The notes under the pieces were generated by a model. It saw only the letters and a program-made list of their open reading frames with translations. It was not told where the DNA came from and did not search any database. The translations under genes were made by a program, and so were the position numbers. From JACCZX01 sp963710675 (lineage in GTDB: Bacteria > Pseudomonadota > Gammaproteobacteria > Burkholderiales > Burkholderiaceae_F), in NCBI GenBank assembly GCA_963710675.1, contig CAVQBE010000027.1, positions 248,001-312,000 on the forward strand: DNA of 64,000 nucleotides. The letters run 5' to 3'. Shown one piece after another: positions 1 through 8,991 of this stretch; position 1 is the stretch's first letter; each line of letters begins with the position of its first letter.

Positions 1-156
1 TGCTGATTCCCGAGGGTACCGTCGCTTCGACAATTCAAATGCCAAGAGTCGGCGAACCCGGCGTCGACGAAGAGCTTGTCGGAAGAGCAAATCGACGACG
101 CTGTGGCCGAAATCCAGAAGGCGATTCAGCGCAGCGGTAAGATCGTTACAAAGTAA
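1..156 (+). CDS. 3' end of an unidentified gene
   Basis: The window opens inside a gene whose reading frame ends with TAA at 154-156. The last 25 codons read SEEQIDDAVAEIQKAIQ and on to a lysine-rich end, which looks like real protein. The same frame has a stop at 4-6, while a second frame reads well over roughly bases 2-50, so there is probably a frameshift near base 50. In Burkholderiales a PP2C phosphatase or protein kinase often precedes rph, but nothing visible here identifies the product. I assign no function. Confidence 0.3.
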
Positions 157-202
157 CGAGTTTCAGGAGGACGCGTGCGGCTGCCGCCGCACGCAACAGG
201 CA

Positions 203-932
203 ATGGACATCGATTTCACGCCCCAGCGGCCGACGCGCCGACGAGTTGCGTCCGGTGCGCTTGCTGCGCAATTTCACCAAGCATGCAGAAGGCTCGGTGC
301 TCGTTGAATTCGGCGACACGCGCGTTATCTGCACCGCGAGCGTCGAGGAGCGCGTTCCCGCCTTCTTGAAGGGCAAGGGTGAGGGCTGGGTAACAGCCGA
401 GTACGGAATGCTGCCGCGCGCGACGCATACCCGTTCGGACCGGGAGGCAGCCCGCGGCAAGCAGGGCGGTCGCACGCAAGAGATTCAACGCTTGATTGGA
501 CGCAGCCTGCGGGCGGTGTTCGATCTCGCAGCGTTGGGCGAACGCTCGCTGCACGTCGATTGTGATGTCATTCAGGCGGACGGTGGGACGCGCACTGCGG
601 CGATCACCGGCGGGTTTGTCGCTGCCTACGACGCCTGCCGCTGGCTGCGTGCGCGCGGAATGATCGACAACGTGCCCGTTTCGGACTTCGTGGCAGCGGT
701 CTCGGTGGGTTTGCATGGCGGTATGCCGGTGCTCGATCTCGATTACGTCGAGGACTCCAGCTGCGATACGGACATGAACGTGGTGATGACCGGCAAGGGC
801 GGCTTCGTCGAAGTGCAGGGAACCGCGGAAGGCGCACCGTTTTCGGCGAAACAGATGGAGTCGATGCTGCAACTCGCCAGCGGCGGCATTCGTTCGCTGG
901 TGGCGGCGCAGAAGCACGCGCTCGAATTGTGA
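203..932 (+). CDS. rph: RNase PH (start region frameshifted)
   Basis: Phosphorolytic 3'-5' exoribonuclease that trims the 3' ends of tRNA precursors. From base 246 the frame is intact and shows the family signature FTKHAEGSVLVEFGDT, then GMLPRATHTR, the QEIQRLIGRSLRA helix and the C-terminal GTAEGAPFS block. The conserved start (RPSGR followed by ADELRPVR) is coded in the same frame from about base 219, but no ATG or GTG precedes it there. The plausible ATG at 203 (MDIDF) lies one base out of frame, so a one-base error around 205-219 is likely. A GGAGG lies at 166-170. The stop overlaps the rdgB start by 4 bp, indicating translational coupling. Confidence 0.93.
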
Positions 933-1522
933 GGCGGCGGCTGATCCTCGCGTCCGCCAACGCGGCGAAGCTGCGTGAAATGTCGATGATGCTGGAAGGG
1001 TCATCCTGGGACGTCGTTCCGCAGCGGGTTCATGGAGTCGACCTCACTGCGGAACCTCATTTGACGTTTGTCGAGAACGCGCTTGCCAAGGCGCGCCACG
1101 CTGCCGCGCGTACGGGGTTGCCCGCGCTCGCCGACGACTCGGGGCTGTGCGTCGAGTCGCTGAACGGCGCGCCGGGCGTGCTGTCGGCGCGCTTTGCGGG
1201 CGAGGACGCGAGCGATCAGACCAATAACGCGGAATTGCTCCGGCGTCTGGACGGCGTCAACAATCGCCGCGCGCACTACATCTGTGTGCTGGTCGCCATG
1301 CGCTCGGCCGAAGATGCGGAGCCGATCATTGTCGATGCGCGATGGCACGGAGAAATCGCTGAAGCGCCGCGTGGCTGCGGCGGATTCGGTTATGACCCGT
1401 TGTTCTACGTCGCAAGCCTCGGGTTGACTGCAGCCGAGCTTGAGCCTGAACAAAAAAACCAAATCAGCCATCGCGGAGCTGCGTTGCGCACGCTCGCCGC
1501 TCGCTTGGCCGATTGGAAGTGA
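929..1522 (+). CDS. rdgB: dITP/XTP pyrophosphatase (RdgB/HAM1 family)
   Basis: Hydrolyses dITP, XTP and ITP to monophosphates, keeping deaminated purines out of DNA and RNA. The 197-residue protein has the usual length. It shows the N-terminal substrate loop (LILASANAAKLREM), the ADDSGLCV motif with the catalytic and metal-binding aspartates, the GAPGVLSARFAG block, and the C-terminal GCGGFGYDPLFY and SHRGAAL signatures. It starts with GTG at 929, overlapping the rph stop (GTGA). The next gene, hemW, starts at 1522 on the last base of the rdgB stop, so rph-rdgB-hemW is a tight operon. Confidence 0.95.
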   Translation: MRRRLILASANAAKLREMSMMLEGSSWDVVPQRVHGVDLTAEPHLTFVENALAKARHAAARTGLPALADDSGLCVESLNGAPGVLSARFAGEDASDQTNNAELLRRLDGVNNRRAHYICVLVAMRSAEDAEPIIVDARWHGEIAEAPRGCGGFGYDPLFYVASLGLTAAELEPEQKNQISHRGAALRTLAARLADWK

Positions 1523-2756
1523 TGAACGCGACGATCGAGATCAAGCAGCAACGGCGCTCCGCCGCAAGTGTCGATGTTGCCGCGTATTTGCGGCCCGGCA
1601 CTATTAACCTGCACGCTCTGCCGCCGCTCGCGCTCTACGTTCATTACCCATGGTGTGTCCGCAAGTGCCCGTATTGCGATTTCAATTCGCACGAGGTGAA
1701 CCCGCAGAGTGCGCCGGAGGATGCAATATCTGGATGCAGTGCGCGCAGACATCGAGGCGGCGCTACCGCTTATCTGGGGGCGACGCATCGTCAGCATCTT
1801 CTTCGGCGGCGGCACACCCAGTCTGATGAGTGCCCAGGGACTCGACCGTCTGCTATCAGATATTCGTGCGTTGCTGCCGCTTGCGCTGGACTGCGAAATC
1901 ACGCTGGAAGCCAATCCCGGAACTGTCGAAGCCGAGCGCTTTGCTTCGTACCGGGCGTCGGGGGTCAATCGACTGTCGATCGGCATTCAGTCGTTCGATG
2001 ACAAGAAGCTTGCAGCACTCGGGCGAATTCACGATCGTGCCCAGGCACTTGCCGCGATTGAAGTCGCGCAGCGTCACTTCGACAACTTCAACCTGGATCT
2101 GATGTACGCGCTTCCTGGCCAGTCGCTGCTTGAACTTCAGGCTGATGTAGAAAGAGCGCTGGCGGCGCGTCCACCACATCTGTCGCTGTATCAACTGACA
2201 CTCGAGCCGAACACGGTGTTTGCAAAATTCCCGCCGACGCTGCCCGATGAGGACACCGCGGCAGCGATGCAGGATTGGCTGGAGGAAAGGACCGCAGAAG
2301 CGGGGCTGCATCGTTACGAAGTATCAGCCTATGCGGCACCGACGCGTGAGTGCCAACATAACCTCAATTACTGGACTTACGGCGACTACCTTGGCGTTGG
2401 CGCTGGTGCCCACAGCAAGATCTCCTTTCCGCATCGAATCGTTCGACAGGTTCGGTTTCGTCAACCGGCGTCTTACATGGAGCGGGCAGCGGCAGGCGAG
2501 TTCGTCGCGGAAAGCCAGGAAATCGCACGCGACGAACTGCCGTTCGAATTCATGCTGAATGCGCTGCGCCTGACCGACGGAGTGCCTAGCGAACTCGTTC
2601 TCTGAGAGAACCGGCGTACCGCTCAACTCGATTGAGTCGGAGCTCGACGAGGCCGAGCGCCGGGGTTTACTGGTGCGAGATCACCAAAGGCTTGGGCCTT
2701 CACCGCGTGGGCTGCGCTTTCTCTCCGACCTGCAGGCGATGTTTCTGAAGTCTTAG
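1522..2756 (+). CDS. hemW: HemW-like radical SAM protein (two frameshifts)
   Basis: Radical SAM protein of the HemW (formerly coproporphyrinogen oxidase-like) family, a heme chaperone that uses a [4Fe-4S] cluster bound by CxxxCxxC. ATG at 1522 opens a frame with YVHYPWCVRKCPYCDFNSH, which contains the three cysteines. The frame breaks near 1715-1725 and continues one frame over with QYLDAVRADIEA, FFGGGTPSL, the EANPGT and GVNRLSIGIQSF motifs, and NLNYW. An apparent extra T near 2603 ends that frame early. Dropping it joins SELVL to ERTGVPLN and runs to a TAG at 2754-2756 after FLSDLQAMFLKS. The rejoined protein, about 410 residues, matches the family. Sequence error is more likely than a true pseudogene. 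Confidence 0.88.
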
Positions 2757-2798
2757 ATGCACTGAGTCCGTGCCTCATAACCCCTCTTCAGTGCATAC

Positions 2799-2817
2799 TG
2801 CACTATTTTGGGGCGCA
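2799..2817 (+). promoter_or_regulatory. Probable NtrC binding site upstream of glnA
   Basis: The sequence TGCACTATTTTGGGGCGCA is an imperfect dyad. It fits the NtrC consensus GCACY-N5-RGTGC with one mismatch (GCACT-ATTTT-GGGGC). It lies about 115 bp upstream of the sigma-54-like promoter of glnA, a normal distance for an enhancer. NtrC itself is encoded at 6181-7644. Confidence 0.6.
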
Positions 2818-2914
2818 GCGTATCCGGCTTTTAACTGTTGTCGACTCGAACAGGTCGCGCTAACCGCTTGACGCACAACGGCTAGTGCAGTCAAGTATCT
2901 CTCGGCACCGCTTT

Positions 2915-2930
2915 TGGCACATTTAATGCG
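2915..2930 (+). promoter_or_regulatory. Sigma-54 type promoter of glnA
   Basis: TGGCAC-ATTTA-ATGCG matches the -24/-12 consensus TGGCAC-N5-TTGCA with the invariant GG and GC at the correct spacing and one mismatch in the -12 element. It lies about 50 bp before the glnA start and downstream of a probable NtrC site, the classic arrangement for nitrogen-regulated glnA. Confidence 0.65.
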
Positions 2931-2977
2931 TTTGCGCTGCGGCACACCATTTTTGTTAACAGGCTAGGAGAACTCGC

Positions 2978-4390
2978 ATGGCGACGGCCAAAGACGTAAT
3001 GAAAACAATAAAGGACAACGAAGTGTTGTTCGTCGACCTACGTTTTACCGACACGAAGGGCAAGGAGCAGCACGTTTCGGTTCCTACGAAAGCCTTCGAG
3101 GACGACAAGTTTGAGCTTGGGCACGCCTTTGACGGTTCGTCAATCGCTGGCTGGAAAGGAATTGAAGCGTCGGACATGTTGCTGATGCCCGATCCCGACA
3201 CCGCGCGCATGGATCCGTTTCGCGAAGAGAACACGTTGATTCTGACTTGCGATGTGATCGAGCCTTCAACGGGCAAGGGCTACGACAGAGATCCACGGTC
3301 GCTCGCCAAGCGCGCTGAGGCCTATTTGAAATCGACGGGCGTGGGCGATGTTGCGTACTTTGGACCCGAGCCTGAGTTTTTCATTTTCGATGCGGTCACA
3401 TGGAGCGTCGATATGTCGGGCTCGATGGTTCGCATCAAGTCGGAAGAAGCGCCCTGGTCGACAGGCATCGACTATGAAGCCGGCAACCTTGCGCATCGGC
3501 CGGCGCTAAAGGGCGGCTACTTCCCGGTACCACCCACCGATTCACTGCAGGACATCCGCTCTGAGATGTGTCTTTTGCTCGAGCAGCAGGGCGTTGAAGT
3601 CGAAGTGCATCATCATGAAGTTGCTGCGCCGGGCCAATGTGAAATCGGCACCAAGTTCACCACGCTGACAAAACGCGCTGACTGGCTGCAGATTCTCAAG
3701 TACACGGTGTGGAACGTCGCCGCCAGCTATGGCAAGACAGCGACATTCATGCCCAAGCCCGTCGTCGGCGACAACGGCTCGGGAATGCACGTGCACCAGT
3801 CGATCTGGAACGGTGGCACCAATCTTTTTGCCGGCAACGGTTACGCGGGCCTCTCGGACTTTGCGCTGTACTACATCGGCGGCATCATCAAGCATGCGCG
3901 CGCGTTAAACGCGATTACCAACCCCGGCACCAATTCATACAAGCGGCTCGTGCCTGGATTCGAGGCGCCGGTGAAGCTTGCTTATTCAGCGCGTAACCGG
4001 TCGGCGTCGATACGCATCCCCTATGTTTCCAATCCAAAAGGCCGTCGGATCGAGGTGCGCTTTCCCGATCCGACCGCGAATGCTTATATGGCGTTTGCCG
4101 CGATGATGATGGCCGGGCTTGACGGCGTTCAGAACAAGATCCATCCGGGAGAGCCGGCCGATAAGAACCTGTACGACTTGCCCCCGGAAGAAGACGCGAA
4201 GATTCCTACGGTGTGTTCATCTCTCGAACAGGCGCTTGAATACCTGGACAACGACCGCGAGTTTCTGACGCGCGGCGGCGTTTTCAGCAACGACCTGATT
4301 GACGCTTACATCGCCCTCAAAATGGATGAGGTGACGCGCTTCCGGATGACGACTCACCCGCTTGAATTCGACATGTATTACAGCTCGTAG
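2978..4390 (+). CDS. glnA: Glutamine synthetase type I
   Basis: Makes glutamine from glutamate, ammonia and ATP as a cytoplasmic dodecamer. The 470-residue length is typical of GSI-beta. Visible landmarks are the N-terminal beta-grasp domain, the FDGSSIAGWKGI loop, the ATP/metal block EFFIFD, HHHEVAAPGQCEI, the NGSGMHVHQS motif and the glutamate-binding NRSASIRIP. Tyr399 in NLYDLPPEE is the expected adenylylation site, so GlnE-type control is likely. TAGGAG lies eight bases before the ATG. The upstream gap holds an NtrC site and a sigma-54 promoter. ntrB and ntrC follow downstream, so regulator and target are linked. Confidence 0.98.
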   Translation: MATAKDVMKTIKDNEVLFVDLRFTDTKGKEQHVSVPTKAFEDDKFELGHAFDGSSIAGWKGIEASDMLLMPDPDTARMDPFREENTLILTCDVIEPSTGKGYDRDPRSLAKRAEAYLKSTGVGDVAYFGPEPEFFIFDAVTWSVDMSGSMVRIKSEEAPWSTGIDYEAGNLAHRPALKGGYFPVPPTDSLQDIRSEMCLLLEQQGVEVEVHHHEVAAPGQCEIGTKFTTLTKRADWLQILKYTVWNVAASYGKTATFMPKPVVGDNGSGMHVHQSIWNGGTNLFAGNGYAGLSDFALYYIGGIIKHARALNAITNPGTNSYKRLVPGFEAPVKLAYSARNRSASIRIPYVSNPKGRRIEVRFPDPTANAYMAFAAMMMAGLDGVQNKIHPGEPADKNLYDLPPEEDAKIPTVCSSLEQALEYLDNDREFLTRGGVFSNDLIDAYIALKMDEVTRFRMTTHPLEFDMYYSS

Positions 4391-4546
4391 TCCAGGGACG
4401 ACGTAAAGGAACCGGGGCGCAGTTGCAGCAACAAAGCGCCCTCCCACGAATGCGGGAACTGGACCGACAAGACGGCTTACTCAGCGGATCCAAAGGCGGA
4501 GTCCTGTCATACACTGCGCGCCTCTCGCCTCTCGGGGAATCGCCCA

Positions 4547-5062
4547 GTGACGCGTCTTGCCTCAGTACTTGGTTTCATTTCCGGCGCCTTGGTATCGACC
4601 GGCGCATTGGCACAATCGTCCGACATCTTTGTCTGCGTAGGCGAAAACGGGGAGAAGCAGTTCACCAACACAGGCAACGTCAAGACCTGCAAGCGGATGG
4701 ACGTGCAGCCGATATTGACACTGCCGGCATCGCGTGTGCCGCAATCCAGAAACGGCGTGCAGCCTGCGGTCGAGCAACGTGCCTCGGTGTCGCCGGCCAG
4801 TTTCCCGCGTGTGGATGGCGATACTCAACGCACTCGCGATCAAGATCGGCGCCGTATTTTGGAAGACGAATTGAGAGGCGAGGAAGAGCGTCTCGCCAAG
4901 CTCAAGTCGGAGTTCAACAACGGCGAGCCCGAGCGGCGCGGTGATGAGCGCAACTTTGCGCTTTACAAGGAGCGGACGCAGCGGCTGCAGGAAGACATCG
5001 CGCGCACCGAAAACAACGTGCGCGCACTCGCGCGCGAGATGTCGCTGCTCAAAACTCAGTAA
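4547..5062 (+). CDS. Exported DUF4124 protein with C-terminal coiled coil
   Basis: A 171-residue protein of unknown function. It begins at GTG 4547 with a signal peptide (MTRLASVLGFISGALVSTGALAQ, cleavage after ALA). A short DUF4124 module follows with the typical IFVCVGENGEKQFTNT pattern and a second cysteine (KTCKRM). The rest, from about residue 95, is very rich in Glu, Arg and Lys and predicts a helical coiled coil. It sits between glnA and ntrB, a position where Burkholderiales often carry such a gene. A link to nitrogen control is only inferred from position. Confidence 0.8.
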   Translation: MTRLASVLGFISGALVSTGALAQSSDIFVCVGENGEKQFTNTGNVKTCKRMDVQPILTLPASRVPQSRNGVQPAVEQRASVSPASFPRVDGDTQRTRDQDRRRILEDELRGEEERLAKLKSEFNNGEPERRGDERNFALYKERTQRLQEDIARTENNVRALAREMSLLKTQ

Positions 5063-5101
5063 GCTTCTTTTTCGCTTTACCCGCGGTGCACGGGACTGCG
5101 C

Positions 5102-6184
5102 ATGAGCGCAGTCGAGCTGTTCGCGCTTACCCAGCCGCCATACGACGGCCTCGACCTGCTGTCCACCGCGGTGCTGCTGGTTGACAGTAGCGGTCGAATC
5201 GCGCACGTCAATCAGTCAGCAGAGCTGCTGTTCGACACGTCGCGCAAGACGCTGATTGGCCAGCTTGCCGGCCGTGTGCTTGGCGACGACGCCGAAATGC
5301 GGCAACTGGTGACCGACGCGCAGGCCAATGCATTTGGCCAACGCAAGCAGATCATGGAACTGCGGCGCGTCGGACGTGAGCCGCTTCCGGTACGGGTGGT
5401 CGCGGCTGTCCAGTTTGTCGCAAACATCCCGCTGGTTCTCGAAGTCACCGAGATCGAACAACAGTTGAAGGTCGACCGTGAGGAACGTCAGATCGGCCTG
5501 ACCGAGGCGAATCGCGAGCTGTTGCGCAACCTCGCGCACGAGATCAAGAATCCGTTGGGTGGTGTGCGTGGAGCGGCGCAGCTGCTTGAAGCAGAGCTCG
5601 CGAGCAACGAGCAGCGCGAGTACACGCGCGTCATCATTGCCGAAGCCGATCGCCTGCACGCACTCGTCGATCGCCTGCTGATGCCGCATCGTGCTCCGCG
5701 CGTCGTGTCGGAGATGAACATTCACGAAGTATGCGAGCGGGTGCGGCTGATCATGGTGTCCGAGTTTCCGCGCGGACTGACGATCACGCGGGATTACGAC
5801 GCAAGTGCGCCGGAATTTCGCGGCGATAAGGAGCAGCTGATTCAGGCGCTGCTCAATGTTGTGCGCAACGCTGCGCAGGCACTTGAAACCAGAATCACCG
5901 CCGGCGACGCTGAGATAGTGCTGCGGACACGCGTCGCCCGGCAAGTCACTATTGCACGCGCAAGGCATCGGCTGGCACTCGATCTGCGCGTGATCGACAA
6001 CGGGCCCGGTATTCCAGAGCCGTTAAAGGACCGAATTTTCTTTCCGCTGGTGTCGGGTCGCGATGGTGGCAACGGTCTGGGACTGACGCTGGCGCAGAAT
6101 TTCATCCAGCAGCACGACGGAATGATTGAAGCCGACAGCCGTCCAGGTCGGACCAACTTCCGCATTTTGATTCCACTGGCATGA
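5102..6184 (+). CDS. glnL: Nitrogen regulation sensor kinase NtrB
   Basis: Cytoplasmic histidine kinase/phosphatase that controls NtrC in response to PII. No membrane segments are visible. A PAS domain covers about residues 17-118. The phosphoacceptor is His146 in NLAHEIKNPLGGVRGAAQLLE. The HATPase part shows the N box (LNVVRNAAQA), DNGPGIP and GGNGLGLTLAQ. The 360-residue length matches NtrB. The stop overlaps the ntrC start (ATGA at 6181-6184), so the two are translationally coupled. Confidence 0.95.
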   Translation: MSAVELFALTQPPYDGLDLLSTAVLLVDSSGRIAHVNQSAELLFDTSRKTLIGQLAGRVLGDDAEMRQLVTDAQANAFGQRKQIMELRRVGREPLPVRVVAAVQFVANIPLVLEVTEIEQQLKVDREERQIGLTEANRELLRNLAHEIKNPLGGVRGAAQLLEAELASNEQREYTRVIIAEADRLHALVDRLLMPHRAPRVVSEMNIHEVCERVRLIMVSEFPRGLTITRDYDASAPEFRGDKEQLIQALLNVVRNAAQALETRITAGDAEIVLRTRVARQVTIARARHRLALDLRVIDNGPGIPEPLKDRIFFPLVSGRDGGNGLGLTLAQNFIQQHDGMIEADSRPGRTNFRILIPLA

Positions 6185-7644
6185 AGCCTGTCTGGATCGT
6201 CGACGACGACCGTTCGATCCGCTGGGTGCTGGAGAAGGCACTCGCGCGCGAAAACATTCCATGCAAGGCGTTCGGTGGCGGACAGGAAGTGTTGTCCGAG
6301 CTCGAGCACGACACGCCGCAAGTGTTGGTGTCCGACATTCGGATGCCGGGAATCAACGGGACCGAACTGCTGCGCGCCGTCAAGCGCAAGCACCCCGGGC
6401 TTCCCGTGATCATCATGACGGCGTTCTCGGACCTCGACAGCGCGGTCTCATCGTTTCAAGGCGGCGCGTTCGAATATCTGCCGAAGCCGTTCGACGTCGA
6501 TCGGGCTGTCGAGCTGATTCGCCGCGCCGTCGACGAGAGCGTGCGCGAGTCTCAAGCCGACGAATCGCTGTCGGACGTTCCGGAAATTCTCGGACAGGCA
6601 CCGTCGATGCAGGAAGTGTTTCGTGCGATTGGCCGGCTGTCGCAGTCGAATGTGACGGTGCTGCTGACTGGCGAGTCGGGCAGCGGCAAGGAAGTCGTCG
6701 CGCGTGCTCTGCACAAGCACAGCCCGCGCGCCCAGATGCCGTTTATCGCGCTCAACATGGCTGCGATCCCTCGCGATCTGCTGGAGAGCGAACTGTTCGG
6801 ACACGAGCGCGGCGCGTTTACGGGTGCACAGGCAATGCGACGAGGCCGCTTCGAGCAGGCCGAGGGCGGAACGCTGTTTCTCGATGAGATTGGCGACATG
6901 CCGTCCGAATTGCAGACGCGGTTGTTGCGCGTGTTGTCGGACGGAACGTATTACCGCGTCGGTGGGCATCAGCCGATCAAGGCCGACGCGCGCGTGATCG
7001 CTGCCACGCACCAGAACCTTGAAGAGCGCGTTCGGCAAGGCTCGTTCCGCGAAGACCTGTATCACCGCTTGAACGTGATCAAGCTACGTCTGCCGTCGCT
7101 GCGTGAGCGGCGCGAAGACATTGCATTGCTCGCTCGCCACTTTTTGGCGAAAAGCGCAGCGGAGCTTGCTGTTGAAACCAAACGGTTGTCTGACGACGCA
7201 CTGGCATTCATCAGTCAACTACCGTTTCCGGGCAACGTCCGGCAACTCGAAAATCTCTGTCATTGGCTGACCGTGCTCGCGCCGGCGCAAGTCGTCAAAG
7301 TCGAAGATCTGCCTCTCGACGTTCGTCACGAGACCGCATCGCTTGCTGCGCCCGGGTCAGTCAATATTCCAGCGGCGGTCAACGGTGCTCCACCGCCGGC
7401 GGTGGCACCGTCCCCAATGTGGTCCGACCAGGACTGGCTTACCCAGTTAACTGCAGAGGTTGAGCGCCGACTGAAAGCCGGCACGCCCGACGTGATGGAT
7501 GCGCTGGCTCGTGAATTCGAAGCCACTGTAATTCGCACTGCCCTAAAACACACTCATGGGCGACGTATCGATGCCGCCACGCGCCTTGGTCTCGGGCGCA
7601 ACACCATCACCCGCAAAATTCAGGATCTCGGGCTCGAAGAGTAG
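6181..7644 (+). CDS. glnG: Nitrogen regulator NtrC, sigma-54 activator
   Basis: Response regulator that activates sigma-54 promoters such as that of glnA. The receiver domain carries the phosphorylation site Asp52 (VSDIRMPG). The AAA+ domain has the Walker A GESGSGKE, the sigma-54 contact loop GAFTGA at residues 211-216, and the Walker B block GGTLFLDEIGDMP. A linker rich in Pro and Ala precedes the C-terminal Fis-type helix-turn-helix (RLGLGRNTITRKIQDLG). The 487-residue length is normal. Its likely first target, a dyad plus a sigma-54 promoter, is at 2799-2930. Confidence 0.96.
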   Translation: MKPVWIVDDDRSIRWVLEKALARENIPCKAFGGGQEVLSELEHDTPQVLVSDIRMPGINGTELLRAVKRKHPGLPVIIMTAFSDLDSAVSSFQGGAFEYLPKPFDVDRAVELIRRAVDESVRESQADESLSDVPEILGQAPSMQEVFRAIGRLSQSNVTVLLTGESGSGKEVVARALHKHSPRAQMPFIALNMAAIPRDLLESELFGHERGAFTGAQAMRRGRFEQAEGGTLFLDEIGDMPSELQTRLLRVLSDGTYYRVGGHQPIKADARVIAATHQNLEERVRQGSFREDLYHRLNVIKLRLPSLRERREDIALLARHFLAKSAAELAVETKRLSDDALAFISQLPFPGNVRQLENLCHWLTVLAPAQVVKVEDLPLDVRHETASLAAPGSVNIPAAVNGAPPPAVAPSPMWSDQDWLTQLTAEVERRLKAGTPDVMDALAREFEATVIRTALKHTHGRRIDAATRLGLGRNTITRKIQDLGLEE

Positions 7645-7806
7645 GAAGCCCACAGGAAACAACGCGCCCGACCTGCAGTCCCTGCATTTCGTCGCACCTT
7701 GCCGCAGTTCGTCGCAGCAACCGCGACGCCGCCACTCCGTCGAGGATAATCGCGCCCCATTACGGATGGTTGGCCGAGAGCCGTACGTCCCAGGGGGATT
7801 GTTTGG

Positions 7807-8991
7807 ATGCGTAAGCGCACAGGGTGGATATTGACCGCAGCGTTGGCTGCCGTTGTCGTGGCGGGTGCCGCGATTGCGATTTCGTCAAAGAGAGCGCGAC
7901 GCCAACGCAGCGAAGAAGGGCGACCGGCCTCCGCTTGAATTTTCGCAGCGCGACGTCGTTTCGCTGCAGCCGAAGCGTTTGTCGGTTGAACTGGCAGTTC
8001 CCGGGTCGGTTCAGGCAGTTTCGCAGGCGACGGTGCGTGCGAAGCTTTCGGCCGAAGTCAAGCGCGTGCTCGTGCGTGAAGGCGACCGGGTAACAGCTGG
8101 CCAAGCAGATTGCCGAATTCGACACAGCACAGTTGCGCGCTCAGATGGCCGAGCGCAAAGCGACGCTCGAATCATCGCGTGCGCAATTGGCGATGGCTGA
8201 TCGAACACGTCAGGCCAACGCGCAGCTCGTCAAGCAGAATTTCATTTCTCAGAATGCATTCGATACCGCGGACAGCGCCCATCAGGTGCAGCTTGCAGCG
8301 GTCGCAACGGCCCAGGCGCAACTGGAGCTGACGCAGCTGTCGATGGCCGATGCCGTCGTGCGAGCACCGATCTCGGGCACGGTGTCCAAGCGCCATGTAC
8401 AGCCGGGCGAAAAAGTTAGCTTCGACGCTCCGCTGTTGTCGATCGTCGATCTGACACAGCTGGAGGTGCAGGCGCAGGTGCCGATCTCCGACGTTACGCA
8501 GATTCGCAAGGGGATGCCGACCCAAGTCGGCGTCGAAGGCATCGACGGTCGCAACTTCGAAGGGCGCGTCGAGCGCATAAATCCGAGCGCTGAGCCGGGT
8601 ACGCGCACGATCAACGTTTATGTATCGCTGTCGAATGAGGACTCGCTGCTGAAGGCCGGCATGTTTGCGCGCGTATTGCTTACGGTGGCACCCGAGGTCG
8701 AGGTCCTCGCGTTGCCGCTGTCAGCGGTGCGCACCGAGGCCGCGCAGACTTTCGTGTGGATCGTGTCTGATGAGAAGCTTGCGCGCAGGAACGTTGTGAT
8801 CGGCAAGCGCGACGAGCGGGCACAGTTGGTCGAAGTGACTTCCGGGTTGGCCCCCGGAGAGGTGGTGCTCGCGACGAAGTTCGACAACTTGAAGGACGGA
8901 CTGGCTGCCAAGGTCATCAGCCAGGTGCCTGATTCGAGAATCGCAGATAAGGAGCGCTCGCGCTCCGGCACGAAACTAGAGCGAGCCAGAT
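7807..8991 (+). CDS. RND efflux periplasmic adaptor (frameshifted)
   Basis: Membrane fusion protein of a tripartite efflux pump. ATG at 7807 opens a hydrophobic N-terminal anchor (MRKRTGWILTAALAAVVVAG). The frame shifts near 7885-7890 into ERDANAAKKGDRPPLEFSQRDV and the biotinyl-lipoyl-like half ending VREGDRVTAGQ. A second shift near 8100 leads to QIAEFDTAQLRAQMAER, a coiled-coil hairpin, then VRAPISGTVSKRHVQPGEKV and the beta-barrel and membrane-proximal domains. The last frame stays open to 9056, overlapping the transporter start at 8992. The true stop is therefore probably before 8992 behind another small error (an in-phase-shifted TAG lies near 8978). No outer-membrane channel gene lies nearby. 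Confidence 0.8.
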
